From Cunninghamella blakesleeana (taxonomy: Eukaryota; Mucoromycota; Mucoromycetes; Mucorales; Cunninghamellaceae), in NCBI GenBank assembly GCA_017871115.1, contig JAFCIZ010000011.1:699501-763500 (forward strand): a DNA stretch of 64,000 bases. Reading direction: 5' to 3'. Each line of letters begins with the position of its first letter. The stretch's first letter is position 1. Under the pieces are notes generated by a model that saw only the letters and a program-made list of their open reading frames with translations, ran no database searches and had not been told where the DNA came from. The position numbers and the translations under genes were made by a program. Below are positions 1 to 12,132 of the stretch, piece by piece.

Positions 1-1129
1 AAAGATTTGAGATGATTATTTGCAATTATATTTCGTTGCTCTTGATCTAACCCAGGTTTGGCAATCCATAGAACAATTTGTGTAGTTAATAATATAGTAC
101 TTTGTTCAACTGAATTCAAAATAATGTCAATATCCGCTTGACTATTCGAACAGCGAATTGATAGTAAGTGTAAGCTTGTTTCAATAAATTCTGTTATAAC
201 ACCAAAAGATATACCTTCACACGAGGAAGTAGTCGACTGTGGTTGTAAAATAGTATTTCCAAATGGCCATTTCAGCATATCTTCTTCGAGTAAAACAGTT
301 TGTGCATCTGTTAATACAACCATAGTGCCAATGATGTTACCTATAATTAATAATGTTTTTTCTGTCACATGATGCATTAATACACTACTTTTTTCGTCCC
401 CATCTCCGGAGCCATTTTCTGTTATGGTCGACTGTCGTAATTCTTCTTGATTAATAGGGAAAAGTTGAGCTTGCATATGTGTTGGATGAGTCAAGAAATA
501 ATGGTATCTTTGTATTAAAGGTAATCCTGTATTTTTAAAAGCAATAAATATACTGGAGGCATACGATTTCATATTATTCAAGTACTTTGATAACCCGAAA
601 AATATATTTGTTAATAGTTCTAATTCCAGTAATAATGCTGTTGATAAGGATTCGGAAGGTGCCAAGCCGTGTTGTCTTCGATCATTTTTTCCGTTAGCAA
701 TTGAGAAACTACGATCCACTTGATTACCGTATTTTTGTATAAACAAGGCAGATTTTCTTAAAATATCATCCACTTTATTATCGTTAAGAGTTCCTGTTGA
801 TCGTATCATGTTGCTGACTACTTGAAGCATCTGACACCATATTATATGTAAGGGATTACGTTCTACAAATGAATCAAGGGTGCCATTTTGGAATCTTACA
901 AAGATATCCAGTGTACCTTGCTGTAATTGTTTAGATAACCGATTATTACAGAGAAGATGCATAACATCATGTTGTTGTAATATTAATGCTGCTTGAGGAA
1001 TATTTGAAAGGGAGATTAAAAAGTAAAACGCATTTTCAGCATAAGGCGAGATAATAATGTTATGTAGTTTGTTATTTTCAATTTGAGTTTGGCTAGTGCA
1101 AAAAATAATACAAAGAAAAATATATTAAA

Positions 1130-1205
<76 letters not shown>

Positions 1206-4200
1206 GTTATTACCTATCCATTTCATCCACTAAAAATCGAATGCCGTGGGAGATTAATTGTAATAATAATGGAATTGTATCGTTACGTTCAAAAGTGGAC
1301 AACCAAATATTTATATCAATAAATTCACATTGGACTAGTTCACCCAATAAGGCTAAGATCACTGTTACGTATTTCACAAATTCATCCTCTTCGTCATCTC
1401 CATCATTTTCTTTTTTGGTTTGTATTTGTTTAGAACTTTTAGTAGCTAATGTATGCGAAATCTTGAGTAGTTTTTTACATGAGGCATTTAAAAGAGTAGA
1501 TAGAGAGTTCATTAAATTTGCTTTCATTTCAGTGTCATTAATATTATCAAGTTTGGCATCTGATGGTAATAGGCGAAGACAAAGTAAAATAGATTCGAAA
1601 CAAGCACGATCAATAATTATCTGACCCTTTGAATCGTTGAATGATGTAGCAAGATGTTGACCACGTTCCAATAATAAGCACGTACTTGGAATCAATGCCA
1701 ATAAATTGTTAGTAAAATTATTAGAATCATTGACGTTGTTTATATAATCTTCTATAAGTGCTCTAAGTAAAATAGCTGTTTCTTGATAACTTTTCCATAT
1801 AACACCGTTTTGCTGTTCACTATTTGCTGTAATTCTTAAAAGATGTTCCATTAATCCTCTTAAAAACGAGTATAATGTTAATTTCTGACTAGTAGATGAG
1901 CTTTTCCATAACAAATGTCCAACATGGCTTGAGCTTGCTTCTAACATGGTTTTGAATGCTTGTAATAATACCATATCTGAATCTGCTAATGAATAGTTAA
2001 AATTAGTTGAATATAATTTAGTTAAAAATTGTGAACACCTTTCCCGTTGTTGCTTAACAGCTTGTACTTGAGATGTAACGACTAACTTATCAATATCGTC
2101 CTCTTCACGCAAACCATACTTGTATTCTACTAGTTTAAAAGTATCGATTATGTGAATAATGGAAGATTGTAAATCATAAACGTAACTTGGCCCGTATTGG
2201 CGCCCATCAGTGTTATTAATATCATCGCCCCATCCAATAGGTTTCATCTTACAGAGTGGTAAGTTCAATTGTTCAGCTAATTTGTGTAATTCTTTTCCTA
2301 ATTTAGGGTTGTAATCATTCTTGACAATATTAGTTTGCATCCAGGTGAGTTTATCACTTAATTTAGTCACAATTGTTTTTAATCCAGTTGGTAATTTATC
2401 ACCTATATTATCCTTATCACCTTTTTCCAAATTTAAGGAACCAAAAGTTAATTGGATTTCAAACGATATCAACCGCATTAAATATGCACGACTAATACGC
2501 ATACAGCATTGCTGTCTTAATAAATGAATACTATTGCTATGTTGATTTTCAAATTTTTTAATCAACGTAGTGAGATTGTAATTGCCATTTTTGAATAAAA
2601 AGTCGAAGTTTGGTGCTATTTCATCATCAATTGAATTTGTATTGGATTGATTAAACAAAATAGCCTCTATATTTTGCCAAAGAACGTTATCGCTGCGAGT
2701 ACGCTGAACTAAAGCATAATGATCGAATGCAGTTTGCCAAAAAGTAGCCAAGAACTTTAATACGCTGGATAAAACCGAAGGTTTATTAATTGAGAGTGAT
2801 TGCCAATCATTTAATAAATCTACTGCTGCACGGAGAGCTGATTCACCAGATTGATTACTACCGATATTTGACATAATTGATGTTGTGGTAGCGGATGATG
2901 AAGATAACTTAGGTGATATTCGTAATTGTTGGCTTGTTTGAGCTGTATCAGCATTAGAGTGGTCAAGTAGTTTGACAGCTGTTTTGGGACTTGGCATAAT
3001 AGTATCACCGCACTCCATAAATAATAATGCTAAACTTGGCTGTGATTCCAATAAGGTAGTTATCATCTGCCAGATGGCGGATAATAATCTTTCAGATTGT
3101 TTTACATCTTTTGCAATTTCTAAATAATTTTTGATAATTTCTTGCGCTTGAGATTTGTCACCAAGATATTGAACAAAATTAGGTACCATTTTCCACTTAG
3201 AAACTGACACACATAAAGCAGATATTATATTAGTGGCAAGTATAGGTAAGTCTGGATCATGTTTGTAATTAATCCATTGTGCTAAAGCTAATAAGAAATC
3301 TGTTTTATGAGAATGACTTGATACATGCTCTAGCAATCTTCTTTCCAAAACACTGCCTTCAATATATTGTGTTTTTTGATTATTTGGCTGTTGTTTTTGT
3401 TGCTGCTGCTGTTCCTGCTGCTTTATTAATTGTTGATTGAGTAATAGAGATTTAATAAATACAAAAGTTAATTTTGTCAATTGTTCTGCTTGCTTTGCAA
3501 TTTTACTAAATCCATCCGCATGTAATTTGTTTAACCGAGAAGCATTATATGCCATTGTATCTAATAAAGAAGTGATGACATAATCACCGTGATCATTTGA
3601 AAATTTGTTTAATACTTCTTGACGTAAGTTAATAATACTATCTTGATTTGTAAAATGACGTTCAATATGAATAAAAATAGCCATAATCTTAGTTCCAATC
3701 AAATATTTCTCGTAAACATTTTTATAACTCCAGTCTAAATAAGAGGGTAGTATATCTTCCAATATATACTTTAAGAAGGCATAGATAGATCTAATACGAT
3801 CATCTCCATTTTCATCGTCGTATTTCAAACTTTCTAATAGGCTTTTAATAAAATCTAAAAGGGATAATAATAGTTGATATTTTTCCGCAATTCTTTCTAC
3901 TTTTCGAATAATAGTTGTCAAAGGAATAGAATTTTCTTCCATGCCAAAATAAACTGGAGTTTGATTAGGAAATATATTTGAGGTAAGAATAAAAGGCCAG
4001 ATAGAACTCGAGTATTGTGGAACCAATGCAGTAAGACATCGAAGTGCAGAAGCTAGTAGGGCTGTATTTGTTGTTGTAGTTGTAGATAGTATATCGCATA
4101 AAACAGATATTAAAAGAGGAGCATGAATTTCACCGGAGTGAGTAGATTGGTCAACCTTTAATGCTTCAATATGATTAATTAAAATTGATTTCGAAGTTGA

Positions 4201-6217
4201 GTTCAATAATTTTTCAAACAATTGTAATATGGTTTGAACCGTATGAGTATCACTAGTTATGAATTCAATATCTTCAGAATTGTTTTTTACTCCACTTTTT
4301 TTTTGCTGTACCATTAAAATAAGCAGATGGGTCAAATAATGTAAAATAGAATAACTGTACTGCCAATTAACGACTTGATGTTCATTGTCGCGCAAAACTA
4401 TTGCACCTTTTGTACCAGGTTGTATAACTAATTCAGATATCATTACACTATTACAAGTAGAGGCACCAAATAGATTAATATACCCAACTGCTTTGAGAAG
4501 AATTTCATTTACAAGGGTTGTTTTAGATATATCAGAAGGTTTTAACGATACTGTCAACGTAGAAGCCAACGTTGCATAATCAAATACTTGCTGAACTGAG
4601 TAATTACGATTATTGTCATCAGAAGTGTATGCCAAAGAAGATAAAAGTTGAACAAGGTCTAAAAAGTTGTAAGGAAATCGATTTTGAACAGTAGTTAGTA
4701 ATGATGAAGTAGTATCAGCAAAATGTGTATCCCAAAATGACTTGCAGAGAAGTGGTTCATGCTGTAATAAAATGTTATAACACGATAATAGACTTTTATA
4801 AACGTCATTAGGAAGGAAAACATGATTAATGGTAGAAGTGAAACCTTGGAGTAAATCGAATATAGTTTGATAGTAGATATATGTATACCCATCATTATTA
4901 AGATCAGTGTTGATTAGCATTGTATTTAAAAATTCAAAACATTCTAACCTTAAGGCTCTACCAGTAAAACGCTGGTCCATATTTGGTCCTTGCTCAATAC
5001 AAGGTTGACGATGTACCGGATCTACATAGCCAATCGATTTTACATAATTATTACTGAGTAGTGATGTATTGATTTGTTGAGTTCCGTTTATAATTGCATT
5101 ATCGTTAAAAGTAGTTGGAAGCACCAAAGTTGATCGTAGGTAGCGAGCCCATGCGAGAAGTGGAAGAGAATGGACTTGTTGATCACCCAAAAATAGCATG
5201 ATTTGATTAATTTTTTCTAAAGAAGATGAAGTAATATTAGATCCAGTTAATGATTGTACTTGCAAAAGTTGAATAGCTAATACGATACAAAGCTGAGTTA
5301 CTTGAGTACGTAATTTTTCTCCTTCAATAGTATCCAAAGCATAGTCAAAAGCAAATCGAGTGCCAAACCCGTTAGCTTCGAATTCTTGGTAGAACTTAAA
5401 AGTGAGTTCGCCATCACATGGTTCTTTTAATACTAATAAAACCATAATTTCCAACAATTTTTTTTGTTCTTTTAAATTTTGAACTGCGTAAGAACGATTT
5501 AAATGGATAGATTTGCTAAAACTTGGTGGAATGGCATGGCGTACAAGTCTTGCATATTGATCTAATAACTTTTCTAAAAAGTCACTCTTTTTTTTAAGTA
5601 AACTATCCATAGTAGATTGAGCAATAGAAGTTACTGTATTGTTGACTTTTTCTTCATTTATAGAAACAGTATTACAAAGGGAAAGTAGATTTGATAAACT
5701 AGCTAAAAGAGATAATCTTTCCTGAAAATAGGCGCTTGTAAATGCAGAAAATAAGCTATTTTGATTACTAATTGAATTTAATTGATAAGCTGCATAGATT
5801 AAAGCGACGTTTAACTCATTCAAGTTTAATTGCTGTGCAAGTTGGAGAATAGAAACTTTTTCGGCTGAAGTTATTGTGATAGATTGCTTATTGACAATGA
5901 ATGATTTATCAGGTGTTATTTTATTACGTGCTGCTACTGAAGGTTCTCCAAAAACATCCAATCCAAGTGCAAGTTGATCTATTTGTTCTTCCAATAATGT
6001 TTGAAGTAAATCTGTTGAAGCGCTGATATCAACACTTTGTTCAATAATATCAAACAATTGGCGAAAAGTTCTATTTTTATATAAAAAAAGAGTAAAATAA
6101 AGTAAAATGAATGAGTAACATATGCTTCTAATGGTATCTACTATTTAACAATGCTTAACTGTGTTTTATTTATTATTATTACCCATCAAACTTTTCGTCA
6201 AGTTGTGTAAAAGTCAT
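1..6217 (-). CDS. NUP188: Nucleoporin NUP188 (3' end off window)
   Basis: Large alpha-solenoid scaffold nucleoporin of the nuclear pore inner ring. I place the start at the ATG at 6215-6217. Exon 1 is 6183-6217, a 112-bp intron (GT at 6182, AG at 6071) follows, exon 2 is 1214-6070, a second intron is 1093-1213, and exon 3 runs from 1092 to the window edge, still open. Both introns are phase 2 and restore one frame. About 1,990 residues are visible, longer than human NUP188. The N-terminal region (LLEIMVLL...FEANGFGTR) matches the family block LLEIIFLY...FKEQGFGSR. A later SLPLLAWARYLR segment and a distal ERNPLHIIWCQML segment also suit NUP188. A polyglutamine-rich stretch lies near 3365-3425. 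Similarity is from memory; NUP192/205 is the main alternative but the N-terminal block fits NUP188 better. Confidence 0.8.
1130..1206. repeat. (ATT)n microsatellite inside NUP188 intron 2
   Basis: About 25 uninterrupted ATT units make up most of the 121-bp intron between NUP188 exons 2 and 3. The donor (GTAATA) and acceptor (CACTAG) lie just outside the tract. Confidence 0.95.
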
Positions 6218-7409
6218 TTCTTGCGAAAGAATAAAAATAAAAAAATATCTGGAGAAAAGAAAAATTAACTATCGCGCTTTTTTTGAATGAATTTTTTTAA
6301 AAGCTGCGAATTCAACGGTCACATTAAAAATAATTGAATTATTAGGCGCACAAGTCATTCGATCTAACTATAATTAAAGATCACCATTGTTGATAAAAAA
6401 TAACGATAAAAAATGTATATAATAGTACATATTTTTTTTGTATACATTATAAAGCTACAAAATTATAACTTGCTTTATTTATTTATACACTGAAATATTA
6501 TATTCAGTATATAAGTAAAACGTGTCTCTTTAAATTGTGCCTTTATTTCAATTTTGTGCGTAATTCTTTAATTTTTTTGGGTGCTGAATGTTTTTATTTT
6601 TTTATTTAAAAAAGTATATTCATTTTATATCTAATGATATTCATTAATCCAGATTAATTATGGGAAATCGTGTGCTGATAACTACAATAGATATTGAATT
6701 TTTTACTGTATTCAAGAAGAAAATATCAATTATAAAATTAGCATGAGGTATTATGGTTTTTGTTTACAAAAATCTGCATATATTTGGCCATTTAATTATC
6801 TTTTAAAGTTAAAAAAAGAACGCTACGTTACAAAACAAAACAAAAGCAAAACTATTATATAAAATTTTTCGATTTTATTAGTAACGTGAACGTAGAAATG
6901 CCATATGAATTGTTTGCTCTATCTTAATTATTTTAAAGAGATAAATAAATAATAATAAAATATTGCTCAAATGAAATGGCTAGGAAGTAAAATAAAAGAA
7001 ATAAATATCAATGAGAAATATGCTACAATTAACAAATATAGCTAAATGAGAGTGGTGAAGGTTTAATTACTAATAAAGTTAGATTATAAAAGGCACAGTT
7101 TTAATGTTATAAGTTAATAACAATAATAAAGCTTAATATTTTTATCACATTAATTATACAATAACGATTATAAAATGTTGACAGCTTTTTGAATATTAAA
7201 ATTAATAAGTAATTATACATATATTTGCTTGAATTTATCTATTTAAAAAGAAATCATTTTTACGACTCACTGCATTAATAAAACTCAGCCAGAGATTACT
7301 GAATCACGTGAAAATTCTGTAAATAAATTTTTAAAAATGTTACTTTTTTATATATCTCTCTTTTATTCCAAAAAAATTGTTTTAAAATATTAATAATACT
7401 TTAAATTTA
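6218..7409. other. Intergenic region, divergent promoters
   Basis: About 1.2 kb of very AT-rich DNA between the divergently transcribed NUP188 and the small acidic gene at 7410. It contains T and A runs and TATA-like stretches but no open frame, RNA gene or repeat that I recognise. Confidence 0.6.
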
Positions 7410-7796
7410 ATGACAGAATGCCATTTAAGTTTTGAAGAAAAAGTTATATTGCGCGAAGTATTCTCTTATTCAGATGATTCAGAAACAATGAATATGGTAG
7501 CTGCAATATTATCCATTTCCACTTCTAATCAAGATGATGAAACTGATGACGACAAAGATTTATATAACGATGAAAGCAACGATGATCAAGGGTTAATAAT
7601 AACAGAAGATGGCTGGAGCGATGATGAATATGCGGTTATGAAAGCTTATTATGAAAATGAAGAGGAAGAAGACTGGTTAGAAATACGTAAAGCTTTAGGT
7701 ATAGCGGAAGATCTGGATCTTAGGAGTCAATTTAATGATGAACAAAAAACTACAGTAGAGGATACTAGATTAACGCCCAAAAAAATACGTTTGTGA
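7410..7796 (+). CDS. Small acidic hypothetical protein
   Basis: An intronless ORF of 128 residues. The start is the first ATG after stops in a T/A-rich leader. I do not recognise a family. The middle is strongly acidic (runs such as DDETDDDKD and NEEEEDW) and the C-terminus ends in a short basic stretch (TPKKIRL). There is no signal peptide or membrane segment. The acidic patch followed by EDGWSDDEYAVMKAYYENE suggests a small nuclear or chaperone-type protein, but that is only an inference from composition. Codon use looks like the neighbours. It could also be the last exon of a longer gene, although no convincing acceptor site is seen directly upstream. Confidence 0.55.
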   Translation: MTECHLSFEEKVILREVFSYSDDSETMNMVAAILSISTSNQDDETDDDKDLYNDESNDDQGLIITEDGWSDDEYAVMKAYYENEEEEDWLEIRKALGIAEDLDLRSQFNDEQKTTVEDTRLTPKKIRL

Positions 7797-8755
7797 AAAT
7801 ACATACCTATATTATATTTTTCACTATATCATTATATATTCATCGTTGAAAAATAAAATAAAAAAAGTGTATTATATCGTTTCTCCTTATGATATTGTTA
7901 AATATCAAAATGGAGCTATTTCGATCAAATTTTAGGCTACAACATATAAAGATCTGATCATTAAAGTATATGAGCAAACCCTCTATAAAGTGCGTCCATT
8001 AATTCGTATAAATATTATATGCCCCACAATGGATGATTCTCAACTAATATTATGCTATTCCTTCATTGAATACTAATTCATGACCTTTAAATAGCCTGTC
8101 GTACACCATTGATCCTTTCTAAATACATGATATATTAGTATTCTCAAACTTTTTCGTTTTTTACTCATACCAAGAAATAACCTCTAAAAAATATTATTAT
8201 GAATATTAATAACAATATAGAGTGGCCTTTTCTTTTATAATTTACAAAAAATCCCTATAGTATGTTAGTAAAAACCCTCTTTCAATTTTTTTAAAAATTA
8301 TTTTTTTAGTTATTTGGAGTGGGTGAAAAAATACGATAAATGTTGCTAAAAAGCACAAATTTCGGAAATATGTAGCATAACTTTTTCATGAAAAATCTTT
8401 TTTCCATTCCTATTCTAGAGTACTTTTATTACTGAATTAATAATACTTCTCTTTTGCTTATAATCTAGAGTATACTGTACATACATCAAATTAAACATCT
8501 TAATAGTAAATATATTGAGAAAATAAAAAGTACAAATAAAATTTAATTGTAACTTTTTCATAGAGTAAAATAAACTGTAAAAGTAAAAACTTGAACCATT
8601 GTCTTTTCTTTAATAAGAAAACAAAATAGGAATCTGTGTATAAGGAAACCATTTTATCCATTATGAATTACGTTATTTTAATGTGAGACGATAATAAAGT
8701 GAATATTATTTTTATTTATAATTAAAAGATATAATATACATTAACTCTCATATAT
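7797..8755. other. Convergent intergenic region
   Basis: AT-rich sequence between the 3' ends of the genes at 7410 (+) and 8756 (-). No coding, RNA or repeat signal found. Confidence 0.55.
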
Positions 8756-9976
8756 TTAAAAACTAACACTAACAATAATTTCTAACAGTTCGCTTAACCA
8801 ATCTTCTCTACGATGTTGCCAATTATCATCCATTACAAGAGTATGTCTTTCCAAGTTAACCATGGCACCTGCTAAATGACGCTCAGATCTCGCGCCTGCC
8901 ACTAGAGTTAACCAAGTCTCCCGTTCTTGTATCCAAGATTCTGTTACTGCTGTCCAGAGTAAAGCCATTTCTAACTGAATTAGCTGATAGGCAACTTGCT
9001 CAATATTGGTCGGTTCATTGCTGACCCATTCATGTCGTCTTGCTAACCAACGTGGAGATTTGTGCCGGTTGGGGATATGCTCTTCAAACAATCTTAATTT
9101 TTGAACTAATAAACTGATGTTTCCAAAAATTGATGTTTCATAAGAAGGTGGAGGTGGAATAGCAACAGCGTTTGAATTTGTTGAATTGGTATTATTTGAA
9201 GTAGAAGGGTGTGGGCGATGAATATCAGTAATACTATTATTATTAATATTAATATTATGACGCTGGTTATTAGTGATAGTATTAGGAAGATGATGGTTTG
9301 ATGTGGGAGTGATAATATCATTAGAATCGTTTGACTCGTTTGTATATATAGCTGAAGTTGATGGTATATTAGGAGAAACGGTGGATGAATTAGAAGTCTC
9401 ATTATTGTGTAAAGAAAACGCAGGTGGTGGGCTAAGTTCATGTTGTCTTCTTGAGCTTTTTGTTCTTCTTCTATTTCTAGTTCTATGCTCATTATCTTCT
9501 ATGTTTACACTGCTATTATCACAAGTATTTGATTGTTGTTGCTGGTAAGTTGTTAAATTTGTAGATGATCTAGATGAATTTGATAATGATATACTATCTA
9601 ACTGAGAATCAAGTGCTTCTATTTCTTCCTCCTCTACTAAATGCCTTATTAAAAAATTCAGTCGATGTTCCAAGAGCGATAATTTATTTATTATTTCAGT
9701 ATTAGCAGGTGGTACTGTATGAATTTGCCATATAGAATCTGTATCTTTGATTATTATTCGCTTTGGTTTAATTTCTGTTAATGTATCTGTATCTACTTCA
9801 AAAGGTATTAATTTATCATTAGATAAAACTGCACTTGCTGTGGGTATGATTGCTTGAATATCTGATAATAACACATAGCTATTTTCATTGATAGATCTAA
9901 TCGGAATTAAATAAATAGTTTTATCATACTCTATTGGTTTATAACTACTATTAAGAGAACTTTCAGCAATATTCAT
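8756..9976 (-). CDS. Orphan protein with C-terminal Trp-rich helical module
   Basis: A protein of 406 residues. The frame stays open to 10084, but the upstream extension is low-complexity Phe/Asn encoded by A/T runs, so I choose the ATG at 9974-9976. There are three parts: an N-terminal folded-looking region; a middle region rich in Ser, Asn and Thr with a basic RRRTKSSRR patch, probably disordered and nuclear; and a C-terminal ~120-residue helical region. The C-terminal part has regularly spaced tryptophans (SPRWLARRHEW, ESWIQERETW, DNWQHRREDW) and a repeated helix containing LAGAMVNLE. This spacing recalls the WSD/WHIM3-type helices of ISWI-associated chromatin proteins. The resemblance is by eye and weak. 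No close family is recognised. The neighbouring gene at 7410 is convergent. Confidence 0.6.
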   Translation of the reverse strand: MNIAESSLNSSYKPIEYDKTIYLIPIRSINENSYVLLSDIQAIIPTASAVLSNDKLIPFEVDTDTLTEIKPKRIIIKDTDSIWQIHTVPPANTEIINKLSLLEHRLNFLIRHLVEEEEIEALDSQLDSISLSNSSRSSTNLTTYQQQQSNTCDNSSVNIEDNEHRTRNRRRTKSSRRQHELSPPPAFSLHNNETSNSSTVSPNIPSTSAIYTNESNDSNDIITPTSNHHLPNTITNNQRHNININNNSITDIHRPHPSTSNNTNSTNSNAVAIPPPPSYETSIFGNISLLVQKLRLFEEHIPNRHKSPRWLARRHEWVSNEPTNIEQVAYQLIQLEMALLWTAVTESWIQERETWLTLVAGARSERHLAGAMVNLERHTLVMDDNWQHRREDWLSELLEIIVSVSF

Positions 9977-10389
9977 TGTTATTAGTGTTTTATTGCTGAA
10001 AAAAAAAAAAAAAAATGAAAAAAGAAAGTTTTTAAGAAAAAAATTATTAGTCACGCGGATATATGAAAAAATGATATTACCCATATAGTATTTAAAACTT
10101 GCTACAGGGTTTTTTTATGCGCCTTAATTTTTTAATTTTTACTTTTTGTTGGTGAAATAGAGTTAGAAATAGAAAGAGTCAAAATGAAATCAATGGTGAA
10201 CTATGGATATCTTATTGTAAGTACCAATAAAAAATCATTCATTATTACTAAAAAGTGGTGTTTTTTCGTGTTTTTTTTTAATACTACATTAGCACAAAAT
10301 ATAAGGCTTGCGTATCTATTAAATAAAAAAAATTTTTTTTTATCTTTTTGTTGTGAGAAATGTTTCTTGGTGCTATTTTTTCTTTTTTT
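9977..10389. other. Low-complexity upstream region
   Basis: Poly-A and poly-T rich leader of the gene at 8756 (-) followed by T-rich sequence. Nothing codes convincingly here; an open frame at 10184-10456 (+) is mostly Phe, Leu and Val from T runs. Confidence 0.5.
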
Positions 10390-10457
10390 TTTGGTATTCA
10401 GAACGCTGCATTACTGTGTAATGCTTGTTGTATTTTCTTTATTAGGGGAATTATAAA
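10390..10457 (+). repeat. Short hairpin repeat, copy 1 of 3
   Basis: Contains GCATTAC-TGT-GTAATGC, a perfect 7-bp inverted repeat, followed by TTCTTTATTAGGGGAATTATAAACTC. The same block occurs at 16838-16900 and 17196-17262 with few differences. All three copies lie next to LINE sequence. Confidence 0.8.
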
Positions 10458-10479
10458 CTCAGGTTAACAAAAATAAAAT

Positions 10480-11470
10480 AAAAAAAGCTATATTTTCCTT
10501 TATACCACTCAAGCATCTGGGTTCCCTCTTAAAAGCATACCAATAAATATTACATTAGAAAATGTACATTATTATAAAATAGATACGAATGATATAATGC
10601 TGAAAAGACACCCCAACAAAGTATCAGTACCCTGGATAGATAAAATAATTAAAGCATTTAAGGACAAACAAATAGAATGGGCTCCAAAAGTGCAAAGGTT
10701 CTTTATTGAAACAGGAAGACCCCCTGATATTGATATAACAGAAAACCAGTGGGTGGATGGCTGGAACATGAAATACAAAAATGAAATAATTTCAATAAGT
10801 ACAGCTTCACCAAAAGATATTAGGTATTACTGGTTAGACCAAAAGATAGAAAAATCTAGACTAACTAAGGTGCCCTACAATCATCATCCAAGTATTCGCA
10901 TACACGAAAAACACTGGAAAAGGTTTTGGTCAAGTAATATTAGACCTAAGACAAAAGAAATATGGTGGCGTATTATCATGAATAGAATACCTTATCAAAT
11001 GAGGCTTAACTTATGGAACCAGAAGAAATATAGCACCGGCATTTGTCAAATATGCAAACAACATCAAGAAGATCAATACCACTTTATGGTTTCATGTCCA
11101 TACAAAATAGCATTCTGGGGTCCAAGCCATAGCTGTAACAAATATAGACATAATAACAAACTGGACAACACTATGGAGATATGTTAATATGATAGATATG
11201 CCAAAAACCAAGCTCAAAGAAAAGTGGTGGAAGGACTTTGAAACAATTGTTTATATCATTGAAATGATTTGGTTGTATCATTGGTTGGATAGAATGAAAA
11301 TAGAAAGTTGGTCAATACAAAAATGTATACAACTTTTACAAAACAAAATAAAAAGAGAAAAAGAATATGAAAACCAAAATATTTCAAAAGAAAATTTTTC
11401 TTAGATAGTCCATTTTAAGTTTTTATAGCGGAGATTATATTCATTTTAATAAATAATCTTAACATTTTAA
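10480..11470 (+). pseudogene. 5'-truncated LINE ORF2, C-terminal zf-RVT part
   Basis: The frame is open from about 10480 without an ATG, as expected for a 5'-truncated insertion. It encodes the end of a LINE reverse-transcriptase protein. The zinc-binding RVT module is visible: a conserved FW/WW pair (KEIWWRIIMNRIPYQMRL) then CQICKQHQEDQYHFMVSCP with spaced Cys, Cys, His and Cys. A frameshift near 11125-11150 moves the sequence into the frame that contains 11189-11404 (KWWKDFETIVYII), the family's C-terminal tail. Its sequence differs from the LINE at 17.3-22.8 kb, so it is a separate copy or subfamily. It ends in an A-rich tail around 11470-11515. It is a dead fragment. Confidence 0.85.
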
Positions 11471-11499
11471 TACAAAAAAAAACAAAAAAAAAAAAAAAA

Positions 11500-11681
11500 A
11501 ACAAACAAAAAAAAAAACTAACTATATTTTCTTTTTTTCTTTTTCTAATTAAAGATCTTCAATCAGCAATTTAAATGTACAAAGGATAATTAAACATAGA
11601 TTGTACATTACTGCCAATCTGAGTTAATATCATTATAGTTGTGGAAGACCTTCCATCTTGCTAAAGCAAAATCTGTCCTCC
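11500..11681 (-). mobile_element. LINE 3' end fragment
   Basis: Nearly identical to the 3' end of the LINE at 17285-17455, including the ACTAACTATATTTTC block next to a poly-A stretch and CTTCCATCTTGCTAAAGCAAAATCTGTCCTCC. It lies tail to tail with the preceding LINE fragment and is cut by the LTR that starts at 11682. Confidence 0.85.
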
Positions 11682-12085
11682 TGTTGTATTTACCATATAA
11701 TAACAATATTAAATGACTTCATAAATTATAATACACTTATAATACACATGAAATGTTTGATATTTATTATAAATTCACTACTGTGTACCTGATACAAAAT
11801 GATCTATTCCTATTAGCTTATGCATTGCTATAACTTTAAATCTTCTAATCCCGCAGATCCATTACCATAGACACACTTTAAACTCCATTCTAATTCACGT
11901 TACCTTTACTAGATAACTTTATAATTCTATTTTCATATTATATAACATATAAACTAAGCCCAGTGTCACCAATCCACTAAAAAGTATAAATACAACCCTT
12001 GTCTTATACATTTGAATAAAGGTAAACCAAAAGTTTCACAATATTTCTTTGTTTTTAATTTTTTGTATAATTTTTAATTGATAAA
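11682..12085 (+). mobile_element. LTR of chromodomain Ty3/gypsy family (family A)
   Basis: Starts TGTTGTATTTACC and aligns along its length with the LTRs at 15721 and 25310, including the GTATAAATAC TATA box and GAATAAAGG polyadenylation signal. The last ~15 bp do not match the CAACA end of the other copies, and no target-site duplication is visible. The end is therefore eroded or rearranged. It abuts the 3' end of the gene at 12133. Confidence 0.85.
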
Positions 12086-12132
12086 ATTATACAATATTAT
12101 TTTTTATTATATTTTAAAATGTTTATTTTAAA

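Noticed and set aside
1083..1322. Open frame with a long poly-isoleucine run
   Set aside because: It is the ATT microsatellite of the NUP188 intron read on the other strand.
10184..10456. 90-codon plus-strand ORF upstream of the LINE fragment
   Set aside because: Composed of T-run translation plus the short hairpin repeat; no support for a gene.
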